Of a stretch of 15,816 nt of DNA, positions 1 to 7,723 are shown in pieces (the stretch's first letter is position 1; the number at the start of each line of letters is the position of its first letter). This DNA is from FEN-1297 sp964618785 (GTDB lineage: Bacteria > Bacteroidota > Ignavibacteria > Ignavibacteriales > Ignavibacteriaceae). A program made the position numbers and the translations under genes. The notes beneath the pieces were generated by a model. That model did no database searches, was not told the DNA's origin, and saw nothing but the letters and a program-made list of their open reading frames with translations. Location: positions 1-15,816 of the forward strand of contig CAZUCY010000089.1 in assembly GCA_964618785.1 (NCBI GenBank). The letters are read 5' to 3'.

Positions 1-141
1 TTCCAAATCCCGAAGGGATGACATTATTATAGCAAAATATCCATGGAAAAAAATTTCAAATCCCGAAGGGATGACATTATTATAGCAAAATATCCATGGA
101 AAAAAAATTCCAAATCCCGAAGGGATGACATTATTGTAGCA
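1..141. repeat. 53-54 bp tandem repeat, two full units plus a partial third
   Basis: Units start at 1, 54 and 108. Units 1 and 2 differ only by one substitution and one A in the terminal A-run. Unit 3 matches through position 141 with one A-to-G change, then stops inside the neighbouring permease gene. Each unit contains ATCCC-GAA-GGGAT, a 5-bp hairpin with a GAA loop (7-19 in unit 1), and an 8-bp palindrome TCCATGGA (40-47). The whole unit is repeated with no variable spacer, so this is a tandem intergenic repeat and not a CRISPR. The array probably continues beyond the left edge. The hairpins may act as a transcription end for the permease gene, but no U-tract follows on that strand. Confidence 0.9.
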
Positions 142-1516
142 TCTCATTTTCCTGTGATAAATTTCGCCATTGCTTTGGAATAAATTTTTTCAGGGAATTG
201 AAATTTAATATTATGGTTTCCTGTATAGTCTTGGTTGTTAAAATAATTCCTGCAATACTAAGAAGAATATTAGCGGACCACATCCCCCAGAAAGGGGTAA
301 TAATATTTCTATCGGCTAATTTTTCACCGCCGATTAAAAAAGCCCAGTAGATAACAAAGAAGAATAAACTTATACTGGCAGCTACTCCAAAGCCGCCTTT
401 TCTTACCATAACGCCGAGGGGGGCGCCGATTAAGATAAATACTATACATGCAACCGGCAGCGCATATTTTTTGTGAATCTCCACCATGTAAGAATTCATT
501 TGATCCTGTATTGTTTCCTCCGACCGGAAACTTGAGAGTACAATATTTTTTGATGTGCTGATTTTTTCCAGCGCCCTGCTGTAAATTATATCCGGATTAT
601 GTATCTTAAATACAGGCGCCTGTTCGTATGCAGAAGGGCTGATGCTGTTTGTTAAAAGATATTTTGACGATTCTTTTTGTAAGCTGTTAAACGATACATC
701 TCTTATTTTTTTTAAACTATCGGCAATAATATACATTGCATGTGTGCCAAGTTCTCTACCTCCTCTTGGACCGCCCGGACCGGATTGTTGAAATGAAAAT
801 TGATCTCCGTTCATAGTAATACGGTGTTTTTTAAAGAGAAGTTTCCTGTAAAGATCGCTTTGACTTATACTTGATAGATGTATTTCGCCGTCCCACAAAT
901 CCATCAGTAATTTAGACTGATCTTTTGAAAAATAAATTATTCCTTTGTGGGCAGTTACAATATTAACCTGGGAAGGGTCGCTATAATCATAAATTACTAC
1001 GTCCTCAAGATTGTTTGTTTTTTGATTTATTCCTTTAACCAGAATTGCATAGTTCGCAACTTCCTGCGAAAACACGCCGGGTTCTAATGAAAGGGTGGGC
1101 TTTTGTCGGGAAATATCTTCCATCAAAAGTTTTGCGTTATGATTTGCATCAGGAAGTACATCGTCATTGAACACAAACAGCAGGTAACCGACAATAATGC
1201 TTGCAATGAACGGCGCCAGCATCATTCTGTAAAGGCTTGAACCGGATGATTTCATTATAGTTACTTCATTGTTTTGTGACATATTACCGAATGCCATTAG
1301 AGTGGCTACCAAAGTCGCCATTGGAACAACAAGTACTACCATCCAGGCAAGGTTAAAGGTAATTAATTTAATTATTACCCAAATGTCCAAGCCTTTTCCA
1401 ATTAGCCGGTCCGCAAATTTCATCAGAAATTGTAGAAGGAATATACACATCAAAGTGATTATTGAGAACACAAACGGTACTACATGATTTCTGAGTATAT
1501 ACATTGATAAAATCAT
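131..1516 (-). CDS. LptF/LptG family lipopolysaccharide export permease
   Basis: Predicted inner-membrane permease of the YjgP/YjgQ (LptF/LptG) family, which with the LptB ATPase moves lipopolysaccharide from the inner membrane to the periplasmic bridge. The 461-aa product has the family layout: three N-terminal membrane segments (about 12-35, 52-78, 98-118), a large periplasmic domain (about 120-350) and three C-terminal segments (about 353-372, 378-398, 408-428). Family-like stretches are NNEVTIMKSSGSSLYRM after helix 2 and GAPLGVMVRKGGFGVA near residue 365. Length is somewhat above the usual 350-400 aa, from a longer periplasmic part. Start is ATG at 1516; an in-frame ATG four codons on (MYILRN) is equally possible and neither has a clear Shine-Dalgarno. 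The last two codons and the stop lie inside the tandem repeat. LptF and LptG cannot be separated from sequence alone. Confidence 0.88.
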   Translation of the reverse strand: MILSMYILRNHVVPFVFSIITLMCIFLLQFLMKFADRLIGKGLDIWVIIKLITFNLAWMVVLVVPMATLVATLMAFGNMSQNNEVTIMKSSGSSLYRMMLAPFIASIIVGYLLFVFNDDVLPDANHNAKLLMEDISRQKPTLSLEPGVFSQEVANYAILVKGINQKTNNLEDVVIYDYSDPSQVNIVTAHKGIIYFSKDQSKLLMDLWDGEIHLSSISQSDLYRKLLFKKHRITMNGDQFSFQQSGPGGPRGGRELGTHAMYIIADSLKKIRDVSFNSLQKESSKYLLTNSISPSAYEQAPVFKIHNPDIIYSRALEKISTSKNIVLSSFRSEETIQDQMNSYMVEIHKKYALPVACIVFILIGAPLGVMVRKGGFGVAASISLFFFVIYWAFLIGGEKLADRNIITPFWGMWSANILLSIAGIILTTKTIQETIILNFNSLKKFIPKQWRNLSQENEMLQ

Positions 1517-1922
1517 GCTGCCAATATATAAAAGCAGCTAAAGTTTAACAAATTACATATATCCAAAACCCTATGATCCGGTTTTAATAATCCTATCGCC
1601 TGGCTGTAAGTAGGTGGGTTAATGGCGTGGTATGGGTTATGATTACTTGTGATAGAAGGCTATATATCACATTGAGCTCTAAGTATTTCAATTAAAAATA
1701 ATGTAGTTTGAATATTACAAATCATAAATCATTTTCTTATGTTAAATTTATTAATTATATTATTGCAGGTTGAGCTTTATCTTTATTATTATTTAACGGT
1801 GTTATAAAAATATTTTTTTGTTTGCGATAAAGGATAAAATAAAATCAATCCTGATTTCGGATATAAAAATTAAAAAAATATAACCGCGAAAAATAAACTT
1901 ATAATTTCATAGGAGAGTCGTC
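1517..1922. other. Divergent intergenic region, AT-rich
   Basis: This region of about 400 bp separates two divergent genes, so promoters for both should lie here. I see no exact TAnnTTTG element on either strand; near matches are TAGTTTG around 1706 and a TA plus T-run around 1811. A 7-bp inverted repeat, TGTGATA/TATCACA (1648-1654 and 1665-1671, 10-nt loop), could be a hairpin or an operator. No gene or RNA is recognised. Confidence 0.5.
1911..1915 (+). promoter_or_regulatory. Shine-Dalgarno AGGAG fixing a TTG start
   Basis: AGGAG at 1911-1915 lies 7 nt before the TTG at 1923. There is no in-frame ATG nearby; the only close ATG (1927) is out of frame. This supports TTG as the real start of the M20 peptidase. 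Confidence 0.8.
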
Positions 1923-3287
1923 TTGGATGAAATAGTTGGCTATATTCAAAATAATATAAATACATTCCAGGAGGAATTGAAAGAATTTTTAAGGATTCCC
2001 AGCATCAGTATGCTTCCGGAATATAAAGACGATATAAATCGCTGTGCCGATTATGTAGCAGATAAATTACGGAACGCCGGTTTGAGCAGGGTAAAAATAT
2101 TAAAAACCGAGGGACATCCGCTTGTATACGGTGAATGGCTTGGCGCCCCGGGAAAGCCTGTCGTGCTTATATATGGTCATTATGATGTTCAGCCGGTTGA
2201 TCCTATTGAGTTATGGGATACGCCTCCTTTTGAACCGGTTATTAAAGATGGTAAAATTTATGCACGCGGCGCTACCGATGACAAGGGGCAAATCTTCATG
2301 CATTTTAAGAGTGTTGAATCTTTTTTTAAAGTGAACGGAAGCCTGCCCCTGAATGTAAAATTTATTATTGAAGGTGAAGAGGAAACCGGCAGTCAAAGCC
2401 TGCAATCGTATATTAATAATAATGCGGAACTTCTTAAGTGCGATGCCGTTTTAATATCGGATACTGCATTATTTGATGTGGGAATCCCAACCCTTACTTA
2501 CGGCTTGCGCGGGCTTTCGTATATGGAAGTTGAAATTTCCGGGCCTGTAGCAGATTTGCATTCGGGAACTTACGGCGGCGCAGTAGGCAATCCTATTAAT
2601 ATTTTAGCGGGAATGATAGCTAAACTTCATGATAAGAATGGAAGAATTACCATTCCGCAATTTTATGACGATGTTTTGAAAATTAAAGGCAAAGAGAAAA
2701 AAATTTTTGGAAAATTGAAATTTTCAGAGAAGAAATTTGCTCAAGAGGCAGGCGTACGAATCCTGGAAGGCGAAAAAGGATATTCCACTCTTGAAAGAAT
2801 TTGGATAAGACCTACGCTTGACTGCAACGGCATTTGGGGCGGGTTTACCGGTAAGGGAGCTAAAACCGTTATTACATCAAAAGCTGCCGCAAAAATTAGT
2901 ATGCGGCTCGTTCCGAACCAGGACCCGGATAAAATATCAAGACTTTTTACTAAGTACATTAAAAAAATTGCGCCCAAATCGGTTAAAGTTAAAGTCAGTA
3001 ACTTAAATGGAGCGTACCCGGTTTTGACATCGTTGGACGACCCTGCAACTATTGCGGCGGCTAACTCTATGGCAAAAGCATTCGGCAAAAAGATTGCCTT
3101 TATGAGAGAAGGCGGATCAGTTCCAATTGTAACCGTATTCTCAAAGAAATTAAAAGTCCCTGTTGTATTGATGGGCTTAGGATTGAATAACGAGAATCTG
3201 CATTCGCCAAATGAACATTTTAATTTAAATCATTTCAGGCTTGGTATAATTAGTTCCGCTTACTTTATGAAGGAGTTTTCATTATAG
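1923..3287 (+). CDS. M20 family metallopeptidase (dipeptidase type)
   Basis: Predicted cytoplasmic zinc dipeptidase or aminoacylase-type hydrolase of family M20 (ArgE/DapE/CPG2/carnosinase group). All expected active-site elements are visible in the 454-aa protein: YGHYDVQP (metal ligand H86, acid D88), ARGATDDKGQ (bridging D119), EGEEETGS (catalytic E153, metal ligand E154), SDTALF (D180), DLHSGTYGG in the dimerisation lid (H213), and NLHSPNEHF near the C-terminus (H427). Length suits the carnosinase/CNDP-like M20 branch (about 450-470 aa). No signal peptide is seen, so cytoplasmic peptide turnover is likely. It starts at TTG behind a good AGGAG. The next gene begins 189 bp downstream and is not obviously co-transcribed. 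The exact substrate cannot be told. Confidence 0.93.
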   Translation: MDEIVGYIQNNINTFQEELKEFLRIPSISMLPEYKDDINRCADYVADKLRNAGLSRVKILKTEGHPLVYGEWLGAPGKPVVLIYGHYDVQPVDPIELWDTPPFEPVIKDGKIYARGATDDKGQIFMHFKSVESFFKVNGSLPLNVKFIIEGEEETGSQSLQSYINNNAELLKCDAVLISDTALFDVGIPTLTYGLRGLSYMEVEISGPVADLHSGTYGGAVGNPINILAGMIAKLHDKNGRITIPQFYDDVLKIKGKEKKIFGKLKFSEKKFAQEAGVRILEGEKGYSTLERIWIRPTLDCNGIWGGFTGKGAKTVITSKAAAKISMRLVPNQDPDKISRLFTKYIKKIAPKSVKVKVSNLNGAYPVLTSLDDPATIAAANSMAKAFGKKIAFMREGGSVPIVTVFSKKLKVPVVLMGLGLNNENLHSPNEHFNLNHFRLGIISSAYFMKEFSL

Positions 3288-3476
3288 TTATGTACTTTTC
3301 TTAGAATGATGATTAAAACATGAAAATTATTTATCTTTAAAAGCAGGTATTAGATATTTAATATATTTCTTTTGTGATTTTTTTTACCTTTTAACGGTTT
3401 AGCCCAATGTTTGTATGCTGCGGCATTATTATTGCGTAGTTTTAAGATTATCTAAGCTCTTTATTTAAAAAAGAAA

Positions 3477-4331
3477 ATGAAAAAATACATTTTATTGATA
3501 GCGGTAATAGTTTTTTCTTTTTTGTTTTTTACCTGCGGTAAAAAATCAACCCCGGAAGTGAAGGCTCCCGGTGAGGATGTTGCTCTTTCTCCGAATAAGG
3601 ATGCTGAAATTCAGCAATATAACCTGGCTGTTAATGAGGCTCAGGCGGGGAACAGAAATCCGTATGATACGTTATCATTAATATCTTATGTGCTTGCAAA
3701 TTACCCTTCGGGCTCATACCTTATAACGTTTGATAAAACCTTAACATATAATTTACCCAAACCTGCTGTAATTTATCTTCCGCAAAGTGATGGAACTTAT
3801 ATTTTTGCATTGATTGCCAGATCAAAGCCGGGGGAAAAGCTTATCGAACCAAAAAATATAATAGGATATAATCAAAGTTTTGTCGACTTAGATAGTACAA
3901 AGGTTGGAACTTCATTTTTTTATCTGACATTATTTAAATGCGAGAACAATACCTTTACAAAAATCTGGGAGTCCGTAGTACCTGACGACGGAGGCTTTAA
4001 TAATATGGCTATGGAAAAGTGGGCTTTTAACGGAACTCCCTATGTAAAAGTTAATTTTCACTATGCCCGCGGAATTGGAAATATTGACTATAATTATTTC
4101 CTAATAAATGGTCTTACACAGCTTCCTCACTTATTAATGACATATAAAGGAATTGATTTTCAGAGAACTATTGCTAACGTTAATAATGATAAATATCCCG
4201 ATTATTATGAATATCTTTATTTTAATTATGCCGATAGAATAATTGCTAAAGATTCAATAGCATTTGTATGGGATGTTAAAGATAGTGTGTATGTGAACAC
4301 CCGGAACCACCGCCAGACCCGTCCTTATTGA
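3477..4331 (+). CDS. Hypothetical lipoprotein
   Basis: The 284-aa protein starts with a lysine-led hydrophobic signal and a lipobox, FFTC, with the lipidated Cys at residue 20 (MKKYILLIAVIVFSF then LFFTCGKK). It is therefore predicted to be processed by signal peptidase II and anchored in a membrane facing the periplasm or cell surface. The rest is hydrophilic, rich in aromatic residues and beta-prone. Near residue 235 a segment, ANVNNDKYPDYYEYLYF, resembles the Asp-rich loop of FG-GAP/VCBS repeats, but one such motif is not enough to name a fold. I recognise no catalytic motif. It lies between the M20 peptidase and the ygfZ-like gene on the same strand, 43 bp before the latter. ATG at 3477 follows an A-rich stretch without a clear Shine-Dalgarno. 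Function unknown. Confidence 0.85.
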   Translation: MKKYILLIAVIVFSFLFFTCGKKSTPEVKAPGEDVALSPNKDAEIQQYNLAVNEAQAGNRNPYDTLSLISYVLANYPSGSYLITFDKTLTYNLPKPAVIYLPQSDGTYIFALIARSKPGEKLIEPKNIIGYNQSFVDLDSTKVGTSFFYLTLFKCENNTFTKIWESVVPDDGGFNNMAMEKWAFNGTPYVKVNFHYARGIGNIDYNYFLINGLTQLPHLLMTYKGIDFQRTIANVNNDKYPDYYEYLYFNYADRIIAKDSIAFVWDVKDSVYVNTRNHRQTRPY

Positions 4332-4374
4332 TTTTTTTCTTATCTTTACCTTTCTATTTTAATCAAGGAATGAA

Positions 4375-5475
4375 ATGCCTGATACTGAATTAAAGTTTGA
4401 AACCCTTGCGCAATATTTTGAAAATTGCGGCTATAAACAGGATGTTGTTGAAGGCAGGAAAGTATTTAAATTTTTTAATTCAACAGACGCTGAAATTAAT
4501 TCCCTGAATGACGGTGTAGGGCTAAGAGATTTATCGGGTTCGGGGATATTTGAATTTGAAGGCAAGGATGTGCTGGATTTTTTTCACAGGATATCGACTA
4601 ACTCATTAAGAGATGTTCAGGTAAATTCCGTTGCGCAAACAATATTTACTACAGAAAAGGGACGGATAATAGATGCCGCTGTTATTATAAATTTTGACGA
4701 CCACCGTTTGTTGGTTTGCAGCGGTGCGCATGAATCTAAAATAAGGAGCTGGATTGAAAAATATATTATTACGGATGATGTAAGAATAAATAAAACGGCT
4801 GGCAAGTATGCGCTCCTTGAAATTTTAGGCCCGCAGGCTGATTCATTTATGACGCTTCTTTGCGGGAATGCCATTAATGAAGTAAGTCTTAATAAATTTA
4901 AATACCTGATTTCCGAAAACATATTGTTTTACACAGCAAGGCTTAAAGACAGGAACGGGAAAATAAAATTCTGGCTGTGGTTAAATCCTGTAAATGCGAT
5001 TCATCTTGTAGATTATATGATTAAATACAAAGGGATTTTTGACTTTAATATAATCGGTGAAGATGCATATAAGGCGTACCGTATTACACAAGGAATTCCG
5101 GTTTCACCAAATGAAATTAATGATTTGTATAACCCGCTGGAAGCAAACTTAACCGACTTAGTCAGCTTTACAAAAGGTTGTTATATCGGGCAGGAGGTGA
5201 TTGCACGCCTTAATACTTATGATAAAGTGCAAAGGCATTTAACCGGTGTATCATTTAGCGCTCCGGTTGAAGAAACAGCCGGCTTTAATTTATACGATAA
5301 AGCCGGTAATGATGCTGGTAAAGTAACTTCGATTGTTTATTCGAATAAATACAGGAAAACTATCGGTCTGGCTTATGTAAAAAGTGGTTTTTTGCAGCAA
5401 GACTCTGAATTAATTGCAAAAGATGCAAACGGTAAAAGTGTAAAAGTCATTGTGGAGAGTTTACCGTTTCATTAA
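4375..5475 (+). CDS. ygfZ: YgfZ/GcvT-type folate-binding protein (Fe-S cluster related)
   Basis: YgfZ (IBA57-like) proteins bind folate and help make or repair certain Fe-S enzymes such as MiaB; they share the GcvT aminomethyltransferase fold. The diagnostic motif KGCYIGQE is present at residues 267-274, including the conserved Cys269. The N-terminal part (about residues 45-115) carries the usual GcvT-like segment with VGLRDLSGSGIFEFEGKD and FTTEKGRIID. Length of 366 aa is in the family range (about 320-370). AAGGA at 4365-4369 lies 5 nt before the ATG, supporting this start. The gene is 39 bp upstream of the cobalamin adenosyltransferase gene on the same strand, so the two may be one transcript. 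Confusion with glycine-cleavage T protein is unlikely because of the YgfZ signature. Confidence 0.92.
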   Translation: MPDTELKFETLAQYFENCGYKQDVVEGRKVFKFFNSTDAEINSLNDGVGLRDLSGSGIFEFEGKDVLDFFHRISTNSLRDVQVNSVAQTIFTTEKGRIIDAAVIINFDDHRLLVCSGAHESKIRSWIEKYIITDDVRINKTAGKYALLEILGPQADSFMTLLCGNAINEVSLNKFKYLISENILFYTARLKDRNGKIKFWLWLNPVNAIHLVDYMIKYKGIFDFNIIGEDAYKAYRITQGIPVSPNEINDLYNPLEANLTDLVSFTKGCYIGQEVIARLNTYDKVQRHLTGVSFSAPVEETAGFNLYDKAGNDAGKVTSIVYSNKYRKTIGLAYVKSGFLQQDSELIAKDANGKSVKVIVESLPFH

Positions 5476-5514
5476 AGCAAGCTTGAATTATTGGAAAATC
5501 GGGTGGATTAACAA

Positions 5515-6072
5515 ATGACTAAGATTTATACAAAAACAGGCGATAAAGGAGATACCGGTCTTTTAGGCGGCAAAAGGGTTCCTAAATGCTCGCTTAGAAT
5601 TGAGGCTTACGGAACGATTGATGAATTGAACTCTTTTGTGGGTTTAGCTGTTACTGAAGTAAAGGATGCGGATGTAGAGGCGCTCCTGGAAATGATACAG
5701 AATGAGCTGTTTATCGTTGGTTCTGACCTTGCAGCGCCGGTTATTGAAAAGGATAACAGCGGGATAATTCCACATGTTACGGAAGAATTTATTAAAGACG
5801 CCGAGAGCATAATTGATAAATTTGAAGAGAAACTGGAACCATTGAAAAATTTTATTCTTCCCGGCGGAACAAAAGGGGCAGCTCTTCTGCATGTGTGCAG
5901 AACAATCTGCAGGCGTGCCGAAAGGAAAGTTGTGGCATTAAAAAGTAAGGAGATTGTTAACGATAATATAGTTATATTTCTTAACAGGCTTTCTGATTTA
6001 TTCTTTGTTTTAGCCCGGCATGAAAACATGATATCAGATGTCCCCGATGTAAAATGGAACATAAATAAATAA
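5515..6072 (+). CDS. Cob(I)alamin adenosyltransferase, PduO/MMAB type
   Basis: Transfers the adenosyl group of ATP to cob(I)alamin or cob(I)yrinate diamide, giving the coenzyme B12 used by mutases and other radical enzymes. The 185-aa protein shows the PduO-type ATP-binding N-terminus, YTKTGDKGDTGLLGG (residues 5-19), then RIEAYGTIDELNSFVG (28-43), the helix with CRRAERKV (132-139), and LNRLSDLFFVLAR (156-168). All are characteristic of the trimeric PduO/MMAB family and distinct from CobA/CobO or EutT. Length matches single-domain members. It sits 39 bp after the ygfZ-like gene; tmRNA begins 33 bp after its stop. A GGGTGG at 5501-5506 is a possible weak ribosome site 8 nt before the ATG. Confidence 0.94.
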   Translation: MTKIYTKTGDKGDTGLLGGKRVPKCSLRIEAYGTIDELNSFVGLAVTEVKDADVEALLEMIQNELFIVGSDLAAPVIEKDNSGIIPHVTEEFIKDAESIIDKFEEKLEPLKNFILPGGTKGAALLHVCRTICRRAERKVVALKSKEIVNDNIVIFLNRLSDLFFVLARHENMISDVPDVKWNINK

Positions 6073-6105
6073 GTTAGTTATCTATTGTTAAATCTTTTTT
6101 TCATT

Positions 6106-6461
6106 GGGGGTGAATTTTGGTTTCGACGGGGTTATAGAGTCATAGGACAGCGCACCGTGTTCCCCGAATACACGTTAATGAATTGGGAACAAAAATATAA
6201 CTGGCGAATATAATTACGCCCTAGCTGCCTAATTAAACGGTAGCCGTTCATTGAATTTTCGCGTACCGGGATTCAAATGAGCGACGTTAAGGTACGATAG
6301 CTGATTCTATCGCCCTTATAGATGATGCGAAATCTTTAATGGGCAGGCTTGAAGTGATCCTTGTTTGTCTGGTAGCTTTAAGTCAAAACAAAAACAAACT
6401 ATGTGTGTAGACGTTCTATGGTGCTGAACTTCGGACGCGGGTTCGACTCCCGCCACCTCCA
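6106..6461 (+). ncRNA. ssrA: tmRNA (transfer-messenger RNA)
   Basis: This single-chain tmRNA rescues stalled ribosomes with SmpB. Both ends are recognisable. The 5' GGGGGTG (6106-6112) pairs with CACCTCC (6454-6460), one G-U pair included, to make the acceptor stem; A6461 is the discriminator and CCA is not encoded. The 5' side continues into the typical TTTCGACGGGG. The T-arm is GCGGG-TTCGACT-CCCGC (6437-6453). The tag reading frame is 6203-6232, GGC GAA TAT AAT TAC GCC CTA GCT GCC TAA. It encodes GEYNYALAA, ending in the YALAA degron type seen in Bacteroidota tags. Length of about 356 nt is normal for a one-piece tmRNA. Confidence 0.97.
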
Positions 6462-6466
6462 CAATT

Positions 6467-6485
6467 CTCCTTATAATATAAGGGG
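6467..6485 (+). terminator. Possible hairpin terminator after tmRNA
   Basis: CTCCTTAT and ATAAGGGG form an 8-bp stem (one T-G pair) around an AAT loop, starting 6 nt after the mature tmRNA end. Only a short mixed T/A tract follows, so intrinsic termination is plausible but not strong. It could also be a processing hairpin. Confidence 0.4.
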
Positions 6486-6789
6486 TTATAAATATTGCCT
6501 ACAATATGCTTACACTAATTACATTTAAAAGAACAATTTGAGGTGATAAATAATCAAAAAATTTTAATTTTATATCTAAAAATTTGAAACTTATATTGGA
6601 TAAAAATTTAGTATTCTATATTTAACTATAAAGCACTTAGAATAATGTTCGATAATAATTATTATTGAGCTTAAAAAATTACATAGTAGTTTAATAAAAA
6701 TTTTCGTATTATTAATATACTTTAGAAAAACTTTATAAGTCATATCAAATTGGCTTGCTGCATTGCACATATTCCGAATATTTCTTTCG
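6486..6789. other. AT-rich intergenic region, no gene seen
   Basis: This very AT-rich stretch of about 300 bp between ssrA and the accessory block has short A/T palindromes (for example ATAATAATTATTAT near 6653). I see no ORF with coding character on either strand. It may mark the left edge of an acquired segment, since downstream of tmRNA genes is a common integration site, but no direct repeat of the tmRNA 3' end was spotted further right. Confidence 0.4.
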
Positions 6790-6797
6790 TATATTTG
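6790..6797 (+). promoter_or_regulatory. Bacteroidota-type -7 element TATATTTG
   Basis: TATATTTG exactly fits the TAnnTTTG -7 consensus of the Bacteroidota primary sigma factor. It sits 39 nt upstream of the ATG of the small gene at 6837. A TTG at 6763-6765 lies about 24 nt further up, slightly longer than the usual gap to the -33 element, so the upstream half is uncertain. Confidence 0.5.
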
Positions 6798-6836
6798 TAA
6801 TTGAAAGAGTTCAACTTTAAATAAAAAAGTAAAAAA

Positions 6837-7058
6837 ATGAGCGATACATATTTTCTATTTGCACAGCCTTCATTTTTAGAAGGTATGGCAAGAGTTTTAG
6901 ATTTAGGAAATACTTTGAATGTCTATAATGAGAGCCTTACAGAAAAAATTGCTGATTCAAGGGCGATCTTTTTAGATTGGTATATGGTCGGACAAGATAT
7001 TGAACAAGCTATTTCGGAAAATAGGGAAGTTGAGATTGGCGAAAAAAAATCAAAATAA
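6837..7058 (+). CDS. Small conserved-looking protein upstream of DUF2335 gene
   Basis: This 73-aa acidic soluble protein has the distinctive N-terminus FLFAQPSFLEGMARVLDLG, then LNVYNESLTEKIADSRAIFLDWYMVGQDIEQAI. I recall proteins with a PSF(I/L)EGxARxxDxGxTLxxYN pattern coded next to DUF2335 membrane proteins in varied bacteria; this is recollection, not a search result. No catalytic motif, signal peptide or membrane segment is visible, and two amphipathic helices are likely. The 3' end overlaps the start of the DUF2335 gene, so the two are probably translationally coupled and form one unit. A TAnnTTTG element lies 39 nt upstream. There is no Shine-Dalgarno, but the leader before the ATG is A-rich. 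Function unknown. Confidence 0.75.
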   Translation: MSDTYFLFAQPSFLEGMARVLDLGNTLNVYNESLTEKIADSRAIFLDWYMVGQDIEQAISENREVEIGEKKSK

Positions 7059-7464
7059 AGCCAATGTAGCCATACCTAATCCTAGTAATTCTATCCAACA
7101 ACAATTAATTCAAACTAAATTTTCAGCAGGTCCAATTCCTACTCCAGAGGTCTTAGGAAGATATGAAACTATCCTTCCAGGATTAGCAGATAGAATAATG
7201 AAGCAAGCGGAAAGTCAAACCGCTCATCGAATTGATATAGAAAAAAGAGTAATAAAATCAGATATAAGGAATTCATTATTGGGGATAATATTTGCTTTTA
7301 TAATAGGTTTGGTAGGAATAGTGGGAGGTCTTTATTTAACTTCATTAGGTATGGCTGCCACCGGGTTGACAGTCTCCGGTGTTTCCCTTGTTAGTTTAGT
7401 GTCGGCATTCATTTATGGAACTAATAGTCGTCGTAAAGAGAGACAAAAAAAAATGGTTAATTAA
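7000..7464 (+). CDS. DUF2335-type membrane protein
   Basis: Predicted small inner-membrane protein. The middle part (about residues 40-75), FSAGPIPTPEVLGRYETILPG then ADRIMKQAESQTAHRIDIEKRVIKSD, matches my memory of the DUF2335 signature: a pro-rich entry, E-L-x-x-Y-E-x-x-x-P-G, then an H-R helix. It is followed by two hydrophobic segments (about 91-115 and 119-141) and a basic tail (SRRKERQKK), suggesting a two-helix hairpin with cytosolic ends. The ATG at 7000 lacks a Shine-Dalgarno; TTG at 7036 has AGGGA 8 nt upstream and would give a 142-aa protein, perhaps the real start. It overlaps the preceding gene by 59 nt (or 23 nt). A 7-bp hairpin follows the stop. The role of DUF2335 proteins is not established. 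Confidence 0.78.
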   Translation: MNKLFRKIGKLRLAKKNQNKANVAIPNPSNSIQQQLIQTKFSAGPIPTPEVLGRYETILPGLADRIMKQAESQTAHRIDIEKRVIKSDIRNSLLGIIFAFIIGLVGIVGGLYLTSLGMAATGLTVSGVSLVSLVSAFIYGTNSRRKERQKKMVN

Positions 7465-7473
7465 AGGACTGTT

Positions 7474-7490
7474 CAAATAGATACTATTTG
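7474..7490 (+). terminator. Hairpin after the DUF2335 gene
   Basis: CAAATAG-ATA-CTATTTG is a perfect 7-bp stem with a 3-nt loop, starting 10 nt after the DUF2335 stop codon. A T-rich stretch (ATTGTTTTAT) follows after a few bases. The stem is weak (A/T-rich), so termination is possible but unproven. Confidence 0.4.
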
Positions 7491-7723
7491 CAAAATTGTT
7501 TTATCGCATCAAATCAAATTTCTCAAACTACAACATTTTTAATAACTCAATAATTTAACATTTTTTTATGGACTTAAATTAATTATTTTTTTATAGTGTA
7601 TAAAAATTACGAACTTTAATAAATAACAGTTTATTTAATTTTCATGTCAAGTTCTTTTATTGCATCAATTACATCTATTTCATAATTCATTTCAAATTAT
7701 AGTGACATTTTAAGGGCTAGAGA

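Noticed and set aside
1..141. CRISPR array
   Set aside because: The whole 53-54 bp unit is repeated, with no variable spacers and only two to three units.
1269..1487. Plus-strand 72-aa ORF inside the permease gene
   Set aside because: Antisense shadow of a well-supported permease gene; no protein-like features.
1561..1680. tRNA or riboswitch in the GC-richer part of the divergent region
   Set aside because: No cloverleaf, T-arm GTTCRA pattern or known aptamer core was found; only a 7-bp hairpin.
2741..3088. Minus-strand 115-aa ORF inside the M20 gene
   Set aside because: Shadow frame of a gene with all catalytic motifs on the plus strand.
5607..6062. Minus-strand 151-aa ORF inside the adenosyltransferase gene
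   Set aside because: Antisense shadow; the plus-strand product has clear PduO motifs.
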